Translations under genes and position numbers: made by a program
Source: Prorocentrum cordatum
Lineage: Eukaryota > Sar > Dinophyceae > Prorocentrales > Prorocentraceae
Direction of reading: 5' to 3'
NCBI GenBank assembly: GCA_963575745.1
Contig: CAUYUJ010010491.1
Coordinates: 62,001 to 126,000, forward strand
DNA length: 64,000 nucleotides
The notes under the pieces: generated by a model
Database searches by the model: none
Told to the model about the DNA's origin: nothing
Seen by the model: the letters and a program-made list of their open reading frames with translations, nothing else
Shown here: piece after piece, positions 43,081 through 55,500 of the stretch
Layout: the number at the start of each line of letters is the position of its first letter
Numbering within the stretch: position 1 is the first letter of the stretch

Positions 43081-44449
43081 ACTTCGCCAGGCTAATTTCC
43101 TTGTTCACAGTCACAGTTCGAGCACCACGGGTTTGAACGGGTTGAACACTCGGCATCTCCCTTCTTTCCCCCCCCCCCCCCGCCCCTCACCGCCCCCCTC
43201 CTTCACGATGTGCCTCCTTCCCCCCCCCATTCCTCCCTCCCTCCGACTCTCCCTGCCGTCTCCTCTCCCCTCCCTCGCCCTCTCCATTCCCCAGCTCTCC
43301 CCTTGCTCCCTCCCATCCCTCCCCCTTCGTCTGTCATCGGCGTATGTCGTTTGTCGTCCTCGCCGTCGTCGTTCGTCTTCGCCGCCGTCGTCGTCAGAGA
43401 ACTTTTTTCTCTTCTGCCTGGACATCGTGCCCCTACGTGGGCGAGCGCGAGGCCAACCTAGAATCCTGGAAACCCCTTCCCTCCCACTCCCATCTCCTCC
43501 CTGCGCCTCCATCCCCCTTTTCTTCAAAGACGCGCCCCTGATCGGGCTACAACGGAAGAACTTCAGTGGAGACTGAGCAGGTAAACTTTACTGATTTCCA
43601 TAAGGTAGATTGCAATCATGTGTGAGATCTGAGACCAGAATACTGGAGCGCATCCTGTATAGCAGATTGCTGGCACGGACGTCTACTCCATGCGACCGAA
43701 TGCTGCAAACTAGGCAGGAAGCATGTTCAGTTACGCGCTGCACCAAGCAAGCGGCTGCCCCCCCAAAACTCAAGAAGCTCCCCCCCCCCCCAAAAAAAAA
43801 GCAACGGCTGCCTCTGAGGACGGCATTGTGCGCATAGCAGCTGAGACTGAAGGCACCAAAACAAGAACGGACGAGACGAACAGATGTGTAAGAACTATGA
43901 CAAACGATACGTATGAAGAGACGCCTGGGCAAGCAAACAATCAGAGTTACGCAGTTGGTAACCTTCGCTCGTGCAGAAAATGGACGCGCGGCGAAATACA
44001 CACTCGACGACCATCGAACACTCAAGTATCGCACTCTCACTGCGTCGCCAAGCAATGGATCACCCAACGCTGAACGTACGTCCTGATTGGGTCTGATTAC
44101 TCTAAGGCCTGATGCCACATGCAAAGTGGAACGGCATTGCTCGAAAGACTGGATTCGTATAGCGACTGGGCTTAACTCCCTCTGACTCCCCGTGGCCCCC
44201 AGCTCTGCACAGGAGTTCTCTTACTGATGCCCAGGGTGACACCTGCCAGGAGCTTTCTGCCTGGTCCCGAGTTCCTGGGCTCTATACAGGAGTCTCGCTG
44301 GGTTCCTCGGCTTTGCACAGGAGCTCTCTGCCTGGTCCTCGGCTCCAAAACCTGCCGACAAGACTCATGAGTCACGAGAGCCCCGAGAGCCCTCTGACCG
44401 ACAACCGAGGCACGGTGGCGGGATGGGCCGAAAGCCAGTGGATCCGCCG

Positions 44450-47093
44450 CCCCCTGCTTGCAGGGGTGCACGGCGTGCTGGACGTTTCAGGTTTTGGTTT
44501 TGGTTCTTTTTCTAAAAGAACTCCCCAGTGGGCTTCGGCCCGTCCCGCCGGCCACCCGCAAGTTTCCGAAAATCCGTCTGTCAATGCCTTTGTTGCCCCA
44601 ACTTGGCCCAAGATGGCCTCCAAGACGGCCAAGATGGCCCAAGATGGCCTCCAAGATGCCTCCCAGACGGCCAAGATGGCCTCCAAGACGGGTAAGATGG
44701 CTCCAAGATGCCTCCAAGACGGCCCAAGATGCCCTCCAAGACGGCCAAGATGGCCCCAAGATGCCTCCAAGATGGCCCAAGAGGCCTCCAAGACGTTCTC
44801 CAGGAGAGCCCGAAGAGGCCAAAATCATTGGTTTTCCTTAGGTTTTTGAAGGTTTTTTGCGTTTTCTTCTTTTCGGCCTTCCGACGGCCCAAGAGGCCCC
44901 CAAGATCGCCCAAGAGGCCTCCAAGAAGGCCCTATGACGGCCCAAGGGCCCCCCAAGACGGCCCCAAGAGCGCCCCAAGACGGCCCAAGAGGCCTCCAAG
45001 ACGCCCAACATGGCCTCCAAGACGGCCCTGAAGCGCCCCAAGAGGGCCCCAAGACGGCCCAGAGAGGCCCCCAAGACGGCTCCAGACGGCGTCAGACGGA
45101 CCAGGAACGCCCTAAGACGGCCAAAGAGACCCCCAGGAAGCCCCCAAAGGCCCCCAAGAGGCCCAAGGAGGCCCCCAAGATGCCTCCAAGAGGCCTCGAA
45201 GAGGCCCCCAAGAAGCCCCCAACAGACCCCAAGGGTGCCCCAAGAGACTCCTAACAACCCTCATCCTCCTACTCTATTTCTTCCTCTTCCTCTTCCTGTT
45301 CATAATCATTCTCTCCCATGTGTTCCCCGAAAGCTTTCCAAACCGACTCGGGGAACTCATGGTCCGATAGCTTGGCCAAGCTCTAGTCCAACTTTCGGCC
45401 ACATCGGCGTTTCCAAAAAGGCAGGGGGCGGCGGTGATTCGCCGTAGGCGTCTTCGATCCGCCGCCCCCTTTGCTTTAGCAAAGGGGTGCCTGGCGTGCT
45501 GGACCCTTTCGGTTTTGGTTTTGGCTTTTTTTCCAAAAGAACTCCCCCTGGGGCTCCGGCCCCGCCGGCCACCCGGAAACTGCATCAGTCAATGCCTGAA
45601 AGGGCCGTTTCGCTCGGGACATCCTCAAAAAATCGCGAAGATGGCCCAAGATGGCCTCCAAGTCCGCCCAAGATGGTCCAAGACGGCCTCCAAGACGGCC
45701 CAAGAGAGTCCAAGACGGCCCAAGACGCCCCCCAGAGGCCTCCCAGACGGCCCAAGATGCCTCCAAGAGGTCCTCCAGGAGGGCCCGAAGAGGCCAAAAT
45801 CATTGATTTTCCTTTGGGTTTTGAAGGATTTTGGAATTTGCTTCTTCTCGGCATTCCGACGGCTCAAGACGGCCCAAGAGGCCCCCAAGATCGCCCAAGA
45901 GGCCCCCAAGAGGGCCCCATGACGGACCAAGTGGCCTCCAAGACAGCCCCAAGAGGGCCCCAAGACAGCCCAAGAGGCCTCTAACACGCCCAAGATGGCC
46001 TCCAAGACGCTCAAGATGGTCTCCAAGACGGCCCCGAGGCGCCCCAAGAGGGCCCCCAAGTCGGCCCAGAAAGCCCCCCAAGACGGCTCCTGACGGCGTG
46101 AGACGTGCCAGGAACCCACCAAGATGGCCGAAGTTGGCTCGAAGCTGGCCCAAGACGGCCCAAGAGGCCCTTAAGAGGGCCTCCAGGAAGGCCAGAAGAG
46201 GCCAAAAACCTTGATTGTCCTAAGATGTTTGACGGAATTTAACATTTCCTTCTTTTCGGCCCTCCGACGGCCCGAGACGGCCCACGAGCCCCCAAAGATC
46301 GCCGAAAGATCGCCCAAGAGGCCTCCAAGATGGCCCCAGAACGGGCCAAGAGGGCCCCAAGACGGCCCCAAGAGGCCCCCAAGACGGCACAGGAGGCCTT
46401 TAAGACGCCCAAGATGGTCTCCAAGACGGCCCTGGAGCATTCCAAGAGGGCCCCAAGTCAGACCATAGAGGCCCCCCAAACGGCTCCCGACGGCGTCAGA
46501 CGGACCAGGAGCCCACCGAGACGGCCGAACATGGTCCTAAGATGGCCCAAGACGGCCCAAGAGGCCTCCAAGAGGGCCTCCAGGAAGGCTCGAAAAGGCC
46601 AAAATCATGGATTTGTCCATGGGTTTTTGAAGGATTGTGGCATTTGATGTTTTTCTGCCTTTCGACGGCCCGAGACGGCCCAAGTGCCCCCAAAGATCGC
46701 CCAAGATGCCCAAGACACGGCCCCTAGAGGCCCCCAAGACGGCCCAAGAGGTCTCCAAGACGCTCACGATAGCCTCCAAGACGGCCCAAGAGCCCTCCAA
46801 GAAGTCCTCCAAGAAGGCCCGAAAGTGTCAAAATGGCCTCCAGACGGCCAAGATGACCTTCAAGATGCCCACGTGTTCCCCGAAGGCTTTCCAAACCGAT
46901 TCGGGGAACACATGGTCCGATAGCTTGGCAGGTCTGGCCTCAACGTTCGGCCACATAGGCGCTTCCAAAAATGCAGGGGGGCGGCAGTGATTCGCCGTAG
47001 GCGTCTTCGATCCGCCGCCCCCTGTCGATTCATCGCAAGGGTGCCTGGCGTGCTGGATCTCTCGGTTTTGGTGTTGGTTCCTTTTCCAAATGA
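44450..47093. repeat. (CAAGAnGGCC)n composite family, direct copies
   Basis: Several head-to-tail copies, each made of a GC hairpin with AGGGGGCGGCGG and CCGCCGCCCCCT arms, a TTTTGGTTTTGG..TTTTTCCAAA element, an 11-bp array of CAAGATGGCCT/CCAAGACGGCC, an AT-rich AAAATCATTGATTTTCCT block, and in some a GTGTTCCCCGAA..TTCGGGGAACAC hairpin (e.g. 46870-46908). The 11-bp period opens all frames, so long translations here are artefacts. Confidence 0.8.
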
Positions 47094-49160
47094 ATCGAAG
47101 ACGCCTACGGCGAACCACCGCCGCCCCCTGCCTTTTTGGAAACGCCTATGTGGCCGAACGTTGAGGCCAGACCTGCCAAGCCATCGGACCATGTGTTCCC
47201 CGAATCGGTTTGGAAAGCCTTCGGGGAACACGTGGGCATCTTGAAGGTCATCTTGGCCGTCTTGAAGGCCTCTTGGGCGATCTTTCGGCGATCTTTTGGG
47301 GGCTCTTGGGCCGTCTCGGGCCGTCGGAAGGCCGAAAAGAAGGAAATGCCAACATCCGTCAAAAACCTTAGGAACATCCATGTTTTTGGCCTCTTCTGGC
47401 CTTCCTGGAGGCCCTCTTGGGGGCCTCTTGGGCCGTCTTGGGCCAGCTTCGAGCCAACTTCGGCCATCTTGGTGGGTTCCTGGCACGTCTCACGCCGTCA
47501 GGAGCCGTCTTGGGGGGCTTTCTGGGCCAACGGGGGACCCTCTTGGGGCGCTTCGGGGCCGTCTTGGAGGCCATCTTGGGCGTCTTGGAGGCCATCTTGG
47601 GCGTCTTGGAGGCCTCTTGGGCCGTCTTGGGGCCCTCTTGGGGCCATCTTGGAGGCCACTTGGGCCGTCATGGGGCCCTCTTGGGGGCCTCTTGGGCTAT
47701 CTTGGGGGCCTCTTGGGCCGTCTTGAGCCGTCGGAATGCCGAGAAGAAGCAAATTCCAAAATCCTTCAAAACCTACGGAAAATCAATGATTTTGGCCTCT
47801 TCGGGCCCTCCTGGAGGACCTCTTGGAGGCCTCTTGGGCCGTCTGGGAGGCCTCTGGGGGGCCTCTTGGGCCGTCTTGGACTCTCTTGGGCCGTCTTGGA
47901 GGCCGTCTTGGACCATCTTGGGCGGACTTGGAGGCCATCTTGGGCCATCTTTGCGATTTGTTGAAGATGTCCCGAGCGAAACGGCCGTTTCAGGGAGGAT
48001 GTTGTCCGGAGTTTGTGCACGTGCAAGGGCCTCCCGGGACCCCGGCGGGACGGGCCGAAACCCACTGAGAGAGTTCCTTTGGAAAAAGAACCAAAACCAA
48101 AACCGAGAGATGCAGCACGCCAGGCACCCCTGCGGTGAATCGACAGGGGGCGGCGGACTCTCCCAGTGGGTTTCGGTCCGTCCCGCCGGGGTCCCCGGAG
48201 GCCCTTCCAATTGCACAAAGTCCAGAAAAAATCCTCCAAGACGGCTCCAGATGGCGTCCAAGATGGCCAAGACGGCCCAAGATGGCTTCCAAGATGGTCC
48301 AAAATGGCCTCCAAGTCCGCCCAAGATGGTCCAAGACGGCCTCCAAGACGGCCCAAGAGAGTCCAAGACGGCCCAAGACGGCCCAACAGGCCACCCAGAG
48401 GCCTCCCAGACGGCCCAAGAGGCCTCCAAGAGGTCCTCCAGGAGGGCCCGAAGAGGCCAAAATCATTGATTTTCCTTAGGGTTTTGAAGGATTTTGGAAT
48501 TTGCTTCTTCTCGGCATTCCGACGGCTCAAGACGGCCCAAGAGGCCCCCAAGATCGCCCAAGAGGCCCCCAAGAGGGCCCCATGACGGCCCAAGTGGCCT
48601 CCAAGATGGCCCCAAGAGGGCCCCAAGACGGCCCAAGAGGCCTCCAACACGCCCAAGATGGCCTCCAAGACGCCCAAGATGGCCTCCAAGACGGCCCCGA
48701 AGCGCCCCAAGAGGGTCCCCCGTTGGCCCCGAAAGGTCCCAAGACGGCTCCCGACGGCGTCAGACGTGCCAGGAACCCACCTTAGATGGCCGAAGGTGGC
48801 TCGAAGCTGGCCCAAAAGGGCCCAAGAGGCCCCCAGGAGGGCCTCCAGGAAGGCCAGAAGAGGCCAAAAACATGGATGTTCCTAAGGTTTTTGACGGATT
48901 TTGACATTTCCTTCTTTTCGGCCTTCCGACGGCCGGAGACGGCCCAAGAGCCCCCAAAAGATCGCCGAAAGATCGCCCAAGAGGCCTCCAAGACAGCCAA
49001 GATGACCTTCAAGATGCCCACGTGTTCCCCGAAGGCTTTCCAAACCGATTCGGGGAACACATGGTCCGATAGCTTGGCAGGTCTGCCCTCAACGTTCGGC
49101 CACATAGGCGCTTCCACAAAGGCAGGGGGCGGCGGTGATTCGCCGTAGGCGTCTTCGATA
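47094..49160. repeat. 2.07-kb imperfect palindrome
   Basis: The left arm 47094-48073 and right arm 48168-49160 are inverted copies of the composite family with only scattered mismatches. The spacer 48074-48167 holds the TTTTGGTTTTGG-type element. Matched checkpoints include the ends (TCGAAGACGCCTACGGCGAA and its complement) and the central GGGCCTCCCGGGACCCCGGC-like blocks. Confidence 0.8.
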
Positions 49161-49297
49161 CCTTCAGCCGCGACAGCCTGCTGAAGCAGGCATGCTAGAT
49201 AGCAGCTTCGGAGCCTAGGGCTGCGTATGGAGTGCCGCAACAGTCTTCTAGCTGGCGAGGCCATCCTCGCTCTCGCCGTCATGGCCTGCCCGATCAT

Positions 49298-49620
49298 TCA
49301 CCACGCCGCCCCCACTGCATGGCACAGCAGTTTCTGGTCAACCGGCCGATTGCCGACCAGAACGCCGCTGTCCTGAGAGCCCTCTGAGGACAGCGCTGAA
49401 CTGCTACTGCTCTCACCGCTAAAACTCTCGTGGTCGTCGTCATCCATGTCCAACCCTGCGTGGCACTTCTCCGACAGCGCTTGCCAACGCGCCAGCATAT
49501 ACTATCGGGCCTGGCAACATCACGCTGTCGTGCCAATTTCGCGATTCGGGCGTCCGTCCCGTGCAACTCCGACTTCATCTCCCCAAGCCGAGCTTCAATT
49601 TGCACGCATTGGCCACCCAT
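49298..49620 (-). pseudogene. Possible coiled-coil coding remnant
   Basis: Two minus-strand frames join into protein-like sequence: QIEARLGEMKSELHGTDARI (from 49620) then, after a frame change near 49500, MLARWQALSEKCHAGLDMDD and an acidic/Ser tail, ESFSGESSSSSALSSEGSQD, to a stop at 49298. Heptad-like spacing suggests a coiled coil. No family recognised and no confirmed start. Confidence 0.35.
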
Positions 49621-49989
49621 CCGATTTCGAGGCCGAATAACTCTTCACCTCCATCGAGAACGAGTTGGAGTTTGCAACACTCTCCGTCCCATGAGCGCTG
49701 CGCGAAGAGTCCGGCTGGCCGCGACAAGTGCTCTTCGCCTTCCTCCCCATGAAGCCGTCTCACAGAACTTGAGTACTTGTATTGGCCCCTGGCGCCGTAG
49801 AACTTGTCGACCGAGCGTCCATCTCGCACTGCTCCAAACAGCCTGCAACCGCGCCCAGATCTCCTGAGGGCCGGACCTCGTCGAGGCACGCAGCGGCAGA
49901 GAGCAGGGACCCGCCACGATTTACCAAACTGACGGCATGCCCTGGCAACGGTCGCCGATGAGCGCTCAAGCCGCCTCCTTACCTCGATT

Positions 49990-50870
49990 CCTCGATGCTT
50001 GAGCCACCTCGATGCCTTGAACAACCTCCCTCCCCCGTCCCTCCCTTCCCCTCCCGCCCTCCATCCCCCTCCCTCGCCTAACCCCCTCCCTCCCCACCTC
50101 CATCCTCCCCCCTCCCTCCCCACGCTTTCCTCCTCCCTCCTGCCCCCTCTCCGCCCGGCCCTCCCTCTCTTTTCCTCCCCAATCTTCCCCCCCTCCCTCC
50201 CTTCAGCCATCCAGCCCCGTCCTTCCTCGTCGCCCGCTTTTCCCGCTTCTTTCCTGTCCCCATTCTCCCCACCTGCCCCTCCCTTCGTCCAGTTCCGTCG
50301 CCCTTCCCTCCCCTCTCGGCTCCCTCGCTCCGCGTCCCACTCGTCGAGAGCAGCCTGGTGACAGCGTCGTGGGAGCCAGGCCCGAGGGGCCTTGTTGATG
50401 AAGCCAGGCGCGGCACTTTCGCAGAAGTCCTTCACCATCGGTTTGACAAGCCAGTCCTGGCAGATGCTTCCTGCCTCCGCCGCATCCTTCCCTCGGAGGA
50501 CGCCAACGATGTACCTGCACCGATCCTGGCCAGGCCCAGCCTTGGCCCACGGTGGGTGCATGTGCCCTCCTGGCATGGCGAGGAAGGCACATGCATCCAT
50601 CTTGGGCCCAGGGTCGGCCTGGCCAGAATCGGTGTGGGAGTGGGTGTAAACTTGACGCCCTCCGATTCTCCTCGTCCCTCTACGTGGCTTGGTGGGGGGG
50701 GAGAGAAGCGGGCGCACAGAGGGACAGGGAGGCAGAGAATCAGAGAAAGACAGAGAGGCGGAGAGGGCGAGACAGGGGCGAAGGGAGGGGACGGGGGCGG
50801 AGGGGAACAGGGGGGGGTAGCGCGAGGGGGAAGGGGGTGAGCGCTGATGGGGAGATGGGAAAACAGAAAG
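49990..50870. repeat. Homopyrimidine and homopurine low-complexity tracts
   Basis: CCCTCC-rich sequence at 50020-50330 and GA-rich sequence at 50690-50870. Translations are Pro/Ser or Gly/Glu/Arg rich; no gene. Confidence 0.7.
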
Positions 50871-51261
50871 AAAGGTAGAGGGTGAACAAAAGTCGGATAC
50901 CCACTGGAACCGAAGTGAAGCGCGACGGGGCAGATTAATGAAGTCGTTCAGATTAAGAAGCGAGCACGCGTGCGGCCGATGTGCTACATGCGTACGATTA
51001 GAGATCCCCTGAACAGCTCGTCTGTCAGACCTGTAGTCACGTTGATCCAGGCGTGTACCTCGCGAACGACTTCGCGGAAAGGTACGTGACTAGCAGGGTC
51101 CCACTGGGGGCCGGCAGTACGCGCGTCGTCCCCGCTACGCTGCAAGTGCCCAACAGCACATCCGATAGCGACCCATAGGAGGCCAAATATAATAATATCA
51201 ATCCAATGGCCCCGTAGGTCGCGGTCGGATGTTTGTGGTTGTGGGCTATGATGCGATGTCG

Positions 51262-51712
51262 TCGTTAGCCTGCGTGGGGAGGAGGAGGCGGCACTATACC
51301 GTATCGCATGTTGCCATGCATGATGTCTTCAACAAACTTTCCAAGTGGAGTAAGAGGGTGGATTTCAGGAGTGTAGTAGCGCAAAGAAGTATGACTCATG
51401 TAAGAGGCCTCCGCGTGAACGCAAGTAGCACTGCAAGTGTCCTTGCGATTGTGCGTCGGTACGTACATTCCTCCGCGCAAACCCACTGCACCCTGATGTT
51501 CCACCATGTCAGTCGTCCACCAGACTGTGCCGTGGATGCTGAGGAGTAGAGCTAGAACTGACCACCATAGGCCAGCTCCGCTACCAAGTTTGAAGGGGGC
51601 TAGGAGGCCCAACCCTACGCTTCGCCTAAGGCGCAGCCCATATCCAAGTCTGTTGTACCCTAATAACGATAGTCCCAGAAGTAGGAGATCGTCGCGGGAG
51701 CGACGGGCCATG
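51262..51712 (-). CDS. Uncertain hydrophobic ORF
   Basis: From ATG at 51712 (MARRSRDDLLLLGLSLLGYN) through GLWWSVLALLLSIHGTVWWT to SLRYYTPEIHPLTPLGKFVE, about 149 residues, with two possible membrane segments. The upstream frame is open through an (AT)n run at 51771-51800 and into CCAAGAGGCC-type repeat, so it may be chance. No family recognised. Confidence 0.2.
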
Positions 51713-51769
51713 TCAAACGAAGATGTTTTCGGTCTGAATGGCAAGTAGTGCGCATCGCGACGAGGCACA

Positions 51770-51805
<36 letters not shown>

Positions 51806-51864
51806 CGGCCGGCCGCTCGAGCACAAACGGCCGCGGACAAACGCTCACTAGCTCTCGCCTTTGC

Positions 51865-52060
51865 ACCAGCCTTCTTTAGAGACTCCAAAAGGCCTCCAAG
51901 AGACCCGAAGAGGCACCAAGAAGCTCCCCAAGGCACCCAGGACGCTCCAAGAGGCCCCCGGGACCGCCAAGAGGCCCCCAAAACGCAAGAGAGGTCCAAC
52001 AGAGCCCCAATACGGCCCCAAGAGCGCCCAAGAGTGTGCCAAAAGCGCTCCAAGACGGAC
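51865..52060. repeat. CCAAGAGGCC-type repeat
   Basis: A diverged outlier of the 11-bp CAAGAnGGCC array family. Confidence 0.6.
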
Positions 52061-52267
52061 CCTTCCTCTGCGTGCTGCCCACTTCCCTGGTCGAGGCAAC
52101 TCCTCTTGGCATCGCCTCTGGATGGGCTGGTGGAGTTACTTTTCACTTAACAGCGAAAACTGATAGGTTTCTAGTAGGGTCAAAAGAAAGCATCATGACG
52201 CCCCAGGGGGGTCTGAGCGCGATCCGGGGGAGGGTGCCGGGCATTTTTTTAAGCCAACAATTACACA

Positions 52268-52615
52268 CTTCGTGGTCTTCGAGGTCCCAGAACTCCATTC
52301 CCGGGCCACATTCTGAATGCCCGGAGCCAACTGTAGGCCACTTCGTGGTCTTCGAGTTCCCAGAACTCCATTCCCGGGCCATATTTTGAATGCCCGGAGC
52401 CAACTGTAGGCCAATTAGTGCTCTTCGAGTTCCCAGAACTCCACTCCCGGGCCACATTTTGAATGCCCGGAGCCAACTGTAGGCCACTTCGTGGACTTCG
52501 AGTTCTCAGAACTCCATTCCTGGCTATGATTTTGAAAGCCCGGAGCCAACTGTAAGCCACTTCGTGTTCTTCGAGTTCCCAAAACTCCATTCCCGGGACA
52601 CATTTTGAATGCTGA
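52268..52615. repeat. 73-bp tandem repeat
   Basis: Nearly five units starting CTTCGTGGTCTTCGAGTTCC and containing GCCCGGAGCCAACTGTAGGC, at 52268, 52341, 52414 and so on. Confidence 0.85.
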
Positions 52616-55500
52616 GGCAGGCTGATGCTGAAGCTGAGGCAGGCTGAGGCTGAGGCAGGCTGAAGCAGGCTGAGGCTGAGGCTTAGGCAGGCTGAGGCTG
52701 AGGCTGAGGCAGGCTGATGCTGAGGCAGGCTGAGGCTGAGGCTGAGGCTGATGCAGGCTGAGGCTGAGGCACGCTGAGGATGAGGCCGAGGCTGAAGGCA
52801 GACTGAGGCTGAGGCTGAAGCAGGCTGAGGCTGAGGCTGAGGCAGGCTGAGGCTGAGCCTGAGGCAGGCTGATGCTGAGGCAGGCTGAGGCTGAGGCTGA
52901 GGCTGATGCAGGCTGAGGCTGAGGCAGGCTGAGGCTGAGGCCGAGGCTGAAGGCAGACTGAGGCTGAGGCTGAAGCAGGCTGAGGCTGAGGCTGAGGCAG
53001 GCTGAGGCTGAGGCTGAGGCAGGCTGATGCTGAGGCAGGCTGAGGCTGAGGCTGAGGCTGAGGCTGAGGCTGAGGCAGGCTGAGGCTGAGGCCGAGGCTG
53101 AAGGCAGACTGAGGCTGAGGCTGAAGCAGGCTGAGGCTGAGGCTGAGGCAGGCTGAGGCTGAGGCTGAGGCAGGGCTGAGGCAGGCTGAGGCTGAGGCTG
53201 ATGCAGGCTGAGGCTGAGGCAGGAGGCTGAGGCCGAGGCTGAGGGACTGAGGCTGAGGCTGGCAGGCTGAGGCTGAGGCTGAGGCAGGCTGAGGCTGAGG
53301 CTGAGGCTGAGGCTGAGGCTGAGGCTGATGCAGGCTGAGGCTGAGGCAGGCTGAGGCTGAGGCCGAGGCTGAAGGCAGACTGAGGCTGAGGCTGAAGCAG
53401 GCTGAGGCTGAGGCTGAGGCAGGCTGAGGCTGAGGCTGAGGCAGGCTGATGCTGAGGCAGGCTGAGGCTGAGGCTGAGGCTGATGCAGGCTGAGGCTGAG
53501 GCAGGCTGAGGCTGAGGCCGAGGCTGAAGGCAGACTGAGGCTGAGGCTGAAGCAGGCTGAGGCTGAGGCTGAGGCAGGCTGAGGCTGAGGCTGAGGCAGG
53601 CTGAGGCTGAGGCAGGCTGAGGCTGAGGCTGAGGCTGAGGCAGGTTCAGGCTGAGGCAGGCTGAGGCTGAGGCCGAGGCTGCAGGCAGACTGAGGCTGAG
53701 GCTGAAGCAGGCTGAGGCTGAGGCTGAGGCAGGCTGAGGCTGAGGCCGAAGCCGACGGCAGACTGAGGCTGAGGCTGAAGCAGGCTGAGGCTGAGGCAGG
53801 CGGAGGCTGAGGCTGAGGCTGAGGCATGCTGATGCTGAGGCAGGCTGCGGCTGAGGCTGAGGCTGATGCAGGGCGAGGCTGAGGCAGGCTGAGGCTGAGG
53901 CCGAGGCTGAAGGCATACGGATGTTGAGGCTGAAGCAGGCTGAGGCTGAGGCTGAGGCTGAAGCAGGCTGAGGCTGAGGCAGGCTGAGACTGAGGCTGAG
54001 GCTGAGGCAGGCTGAGGCTGAGGCTGAGGCTGTGACTGCGACTGCCGCTGCCACTGCGACTGTCATCGCGAATGCGACTACGACTGCGAGAACAGCAGAA
54101 TTCGACAACAGGATCCTCATCTGAATCTTAAGGGGGATGCTTCCAGATATGCTCCTACACATCGCTGTTAGGTTGCTGAGGCTGAAGCAGGCTGAGGCCG
54201 AGGCTGAGGTTGAGGCAGGCTGAGTCTGAGGCTGAGGCAGGCTGATGCTGAGGCAGGGTGAGGCTGAGGCTGAGGCTGATGCAGGCTGAGGCTGAGGCCG
54301 GCTGAGGCTGATGCCGAGGCTGAAGGCAGACTGAGGCTGAGGCTGAAGCCGGCTGAGGCTGAGGCTGAGGCAGGCTGAGTCTGAGGCTGAGGCAGGTTGA
54401 GTCTGAGGCAGGCTGAGGCTGAGGCTAAGACTGAGGCAGGCTGAGGCTGAGGCCGAGGCTGAAGGCAGACTGAGGCTGAGGCTGAAGCAGGCTGAGGCTG
54501 AGGCTGAGGCAGGCTGAGGCTGAGGCTGAGGCAGGCTGAGGCAGAGGCAGGGTGAGGCAGGCTGAGTCCGAGGCTGAGGCAGGCTGAGGCTGAGGCTGAG
54601 GCTGATGCAGCCTGAGGCTGAGGCAGCCTGAGGCTGAGGCCGAGGCTGAAGGCAGACTGAGGCTGAGCTGAGCAGGCTGAGGCTGAGGCAGGCTGAGGCT
54701 GAGGCGAGGCAGGCTGATGCTGAGGCAGGCTGAGGCTGGGGCTGAGGCCCATACAGGCTGAGGCTGAGGCAGGTGAGGCTGAGGCCGAGGCTGAAGGCAG
54801 ACTGAGGCTGAGGCTGAAGCAGGCTGAGGCTGAGGCTGAGGCAGGCTGAGGCTGAGGCTGAGGCAGGCTGATGCTGAGGCAGGCTGAGGCTGAGGCTGAG
54901 GCTGATGCAGGCTGAGGCAGGCTGAGGCGAGGCCGAGGCTAGGCAGACTGAGGCTGAGGGGGCTGAGGCTGAGGCTGAGGCTGAGGCTGGGCTGAGGCAG
55001 GCTGAGGCTGAGGCTGAGGCTGAGGCTGAGGCTGAGGCTGAGGCTGAGGCTGAGGCTGAGGCTGAGGCAGGCTCAGGCTGAGGCAGGCTGAGGCTGAGGC
55101 CGAGGCTGCAGGCAGACTGGGGCTAGGCTGAGGCAGGCTGAGGCTGAGGCTGAGGCTGAGGCAGGCGGATGCTGAGGCAGGCTGAGGCTGAGGCTGAGGC
55201 TGATGCAGGCTGAGGCTGCGGCAGGCTGAGGCTGAGGCCGAGGCCGACGGCAGACTGATGCTGAGGCTGAAGCAGGCTGAGGCTGAGGCTGAGGCAGGCT
55301 GAGTCTGAGGCTGAGGCAGGCTGATGCTGAGGCAGGCTGAGGCTGAGGCTGAGGCTCATGCAGGCTGAGGCTGAGGCTTGCTGAGGCTGAGGCCGAGGCT
55401 CAAAGCAGGCTGATGCTGAGGCTGAAGCAGGCTGAGGCTGAGGCTGAGGCAAACTGGGTCTGATGCAGGCTGAGGCTGAGGCTGAGGCAGGCTGAGGCTG
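52616..55500. repeat. (GGCTGA)n satellite with higher-order structure, two blocks
   Basis: Hexamer GGCTGA with GCAGGCTGA and GATGCAGGCTGA variants. A higher-order unit of roughly 150 bp is marked by GAGGCCGAGGCTGAAGGCAG. Two blocks, 52616-54026 and 54170-55500, each end in the same unique sequence (54027-54177 and 55497-55650; about 150 bp with few differences), so the whole satellite plus tail was duplicated (unit about 1.47 kb). Minus-strand translation gives PQPQPASASA runs; not a gene. Confidence 0.85.

Noticed and set aside
43588-44124. 178-codon minus-strand ORF
   Set aside because: Cys/Ser/Arg-rich with no motif or coherent hydrophobic pattern, and covers a G/A homopolymer stretch.
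45861-48540. GGCTCAAG matches as spliced-leader relics
   Set aside because: They belong to the GACGGCTCAAGACGGCC repeat; upstream bases do not match the leader.
44450-49160. Many overlapping open frames of 100-350 codons on both strands
   Set aside because: An 11-bp repeat without stops opens every frame; the translations are cyclic permutations of the same short repeat.
52261-54162. 633-codon PQPQPASASA protein
   Set aside because: Translation of the GGCTGA hexamer array, equally open in other frames and ending in unique non-coding tail.
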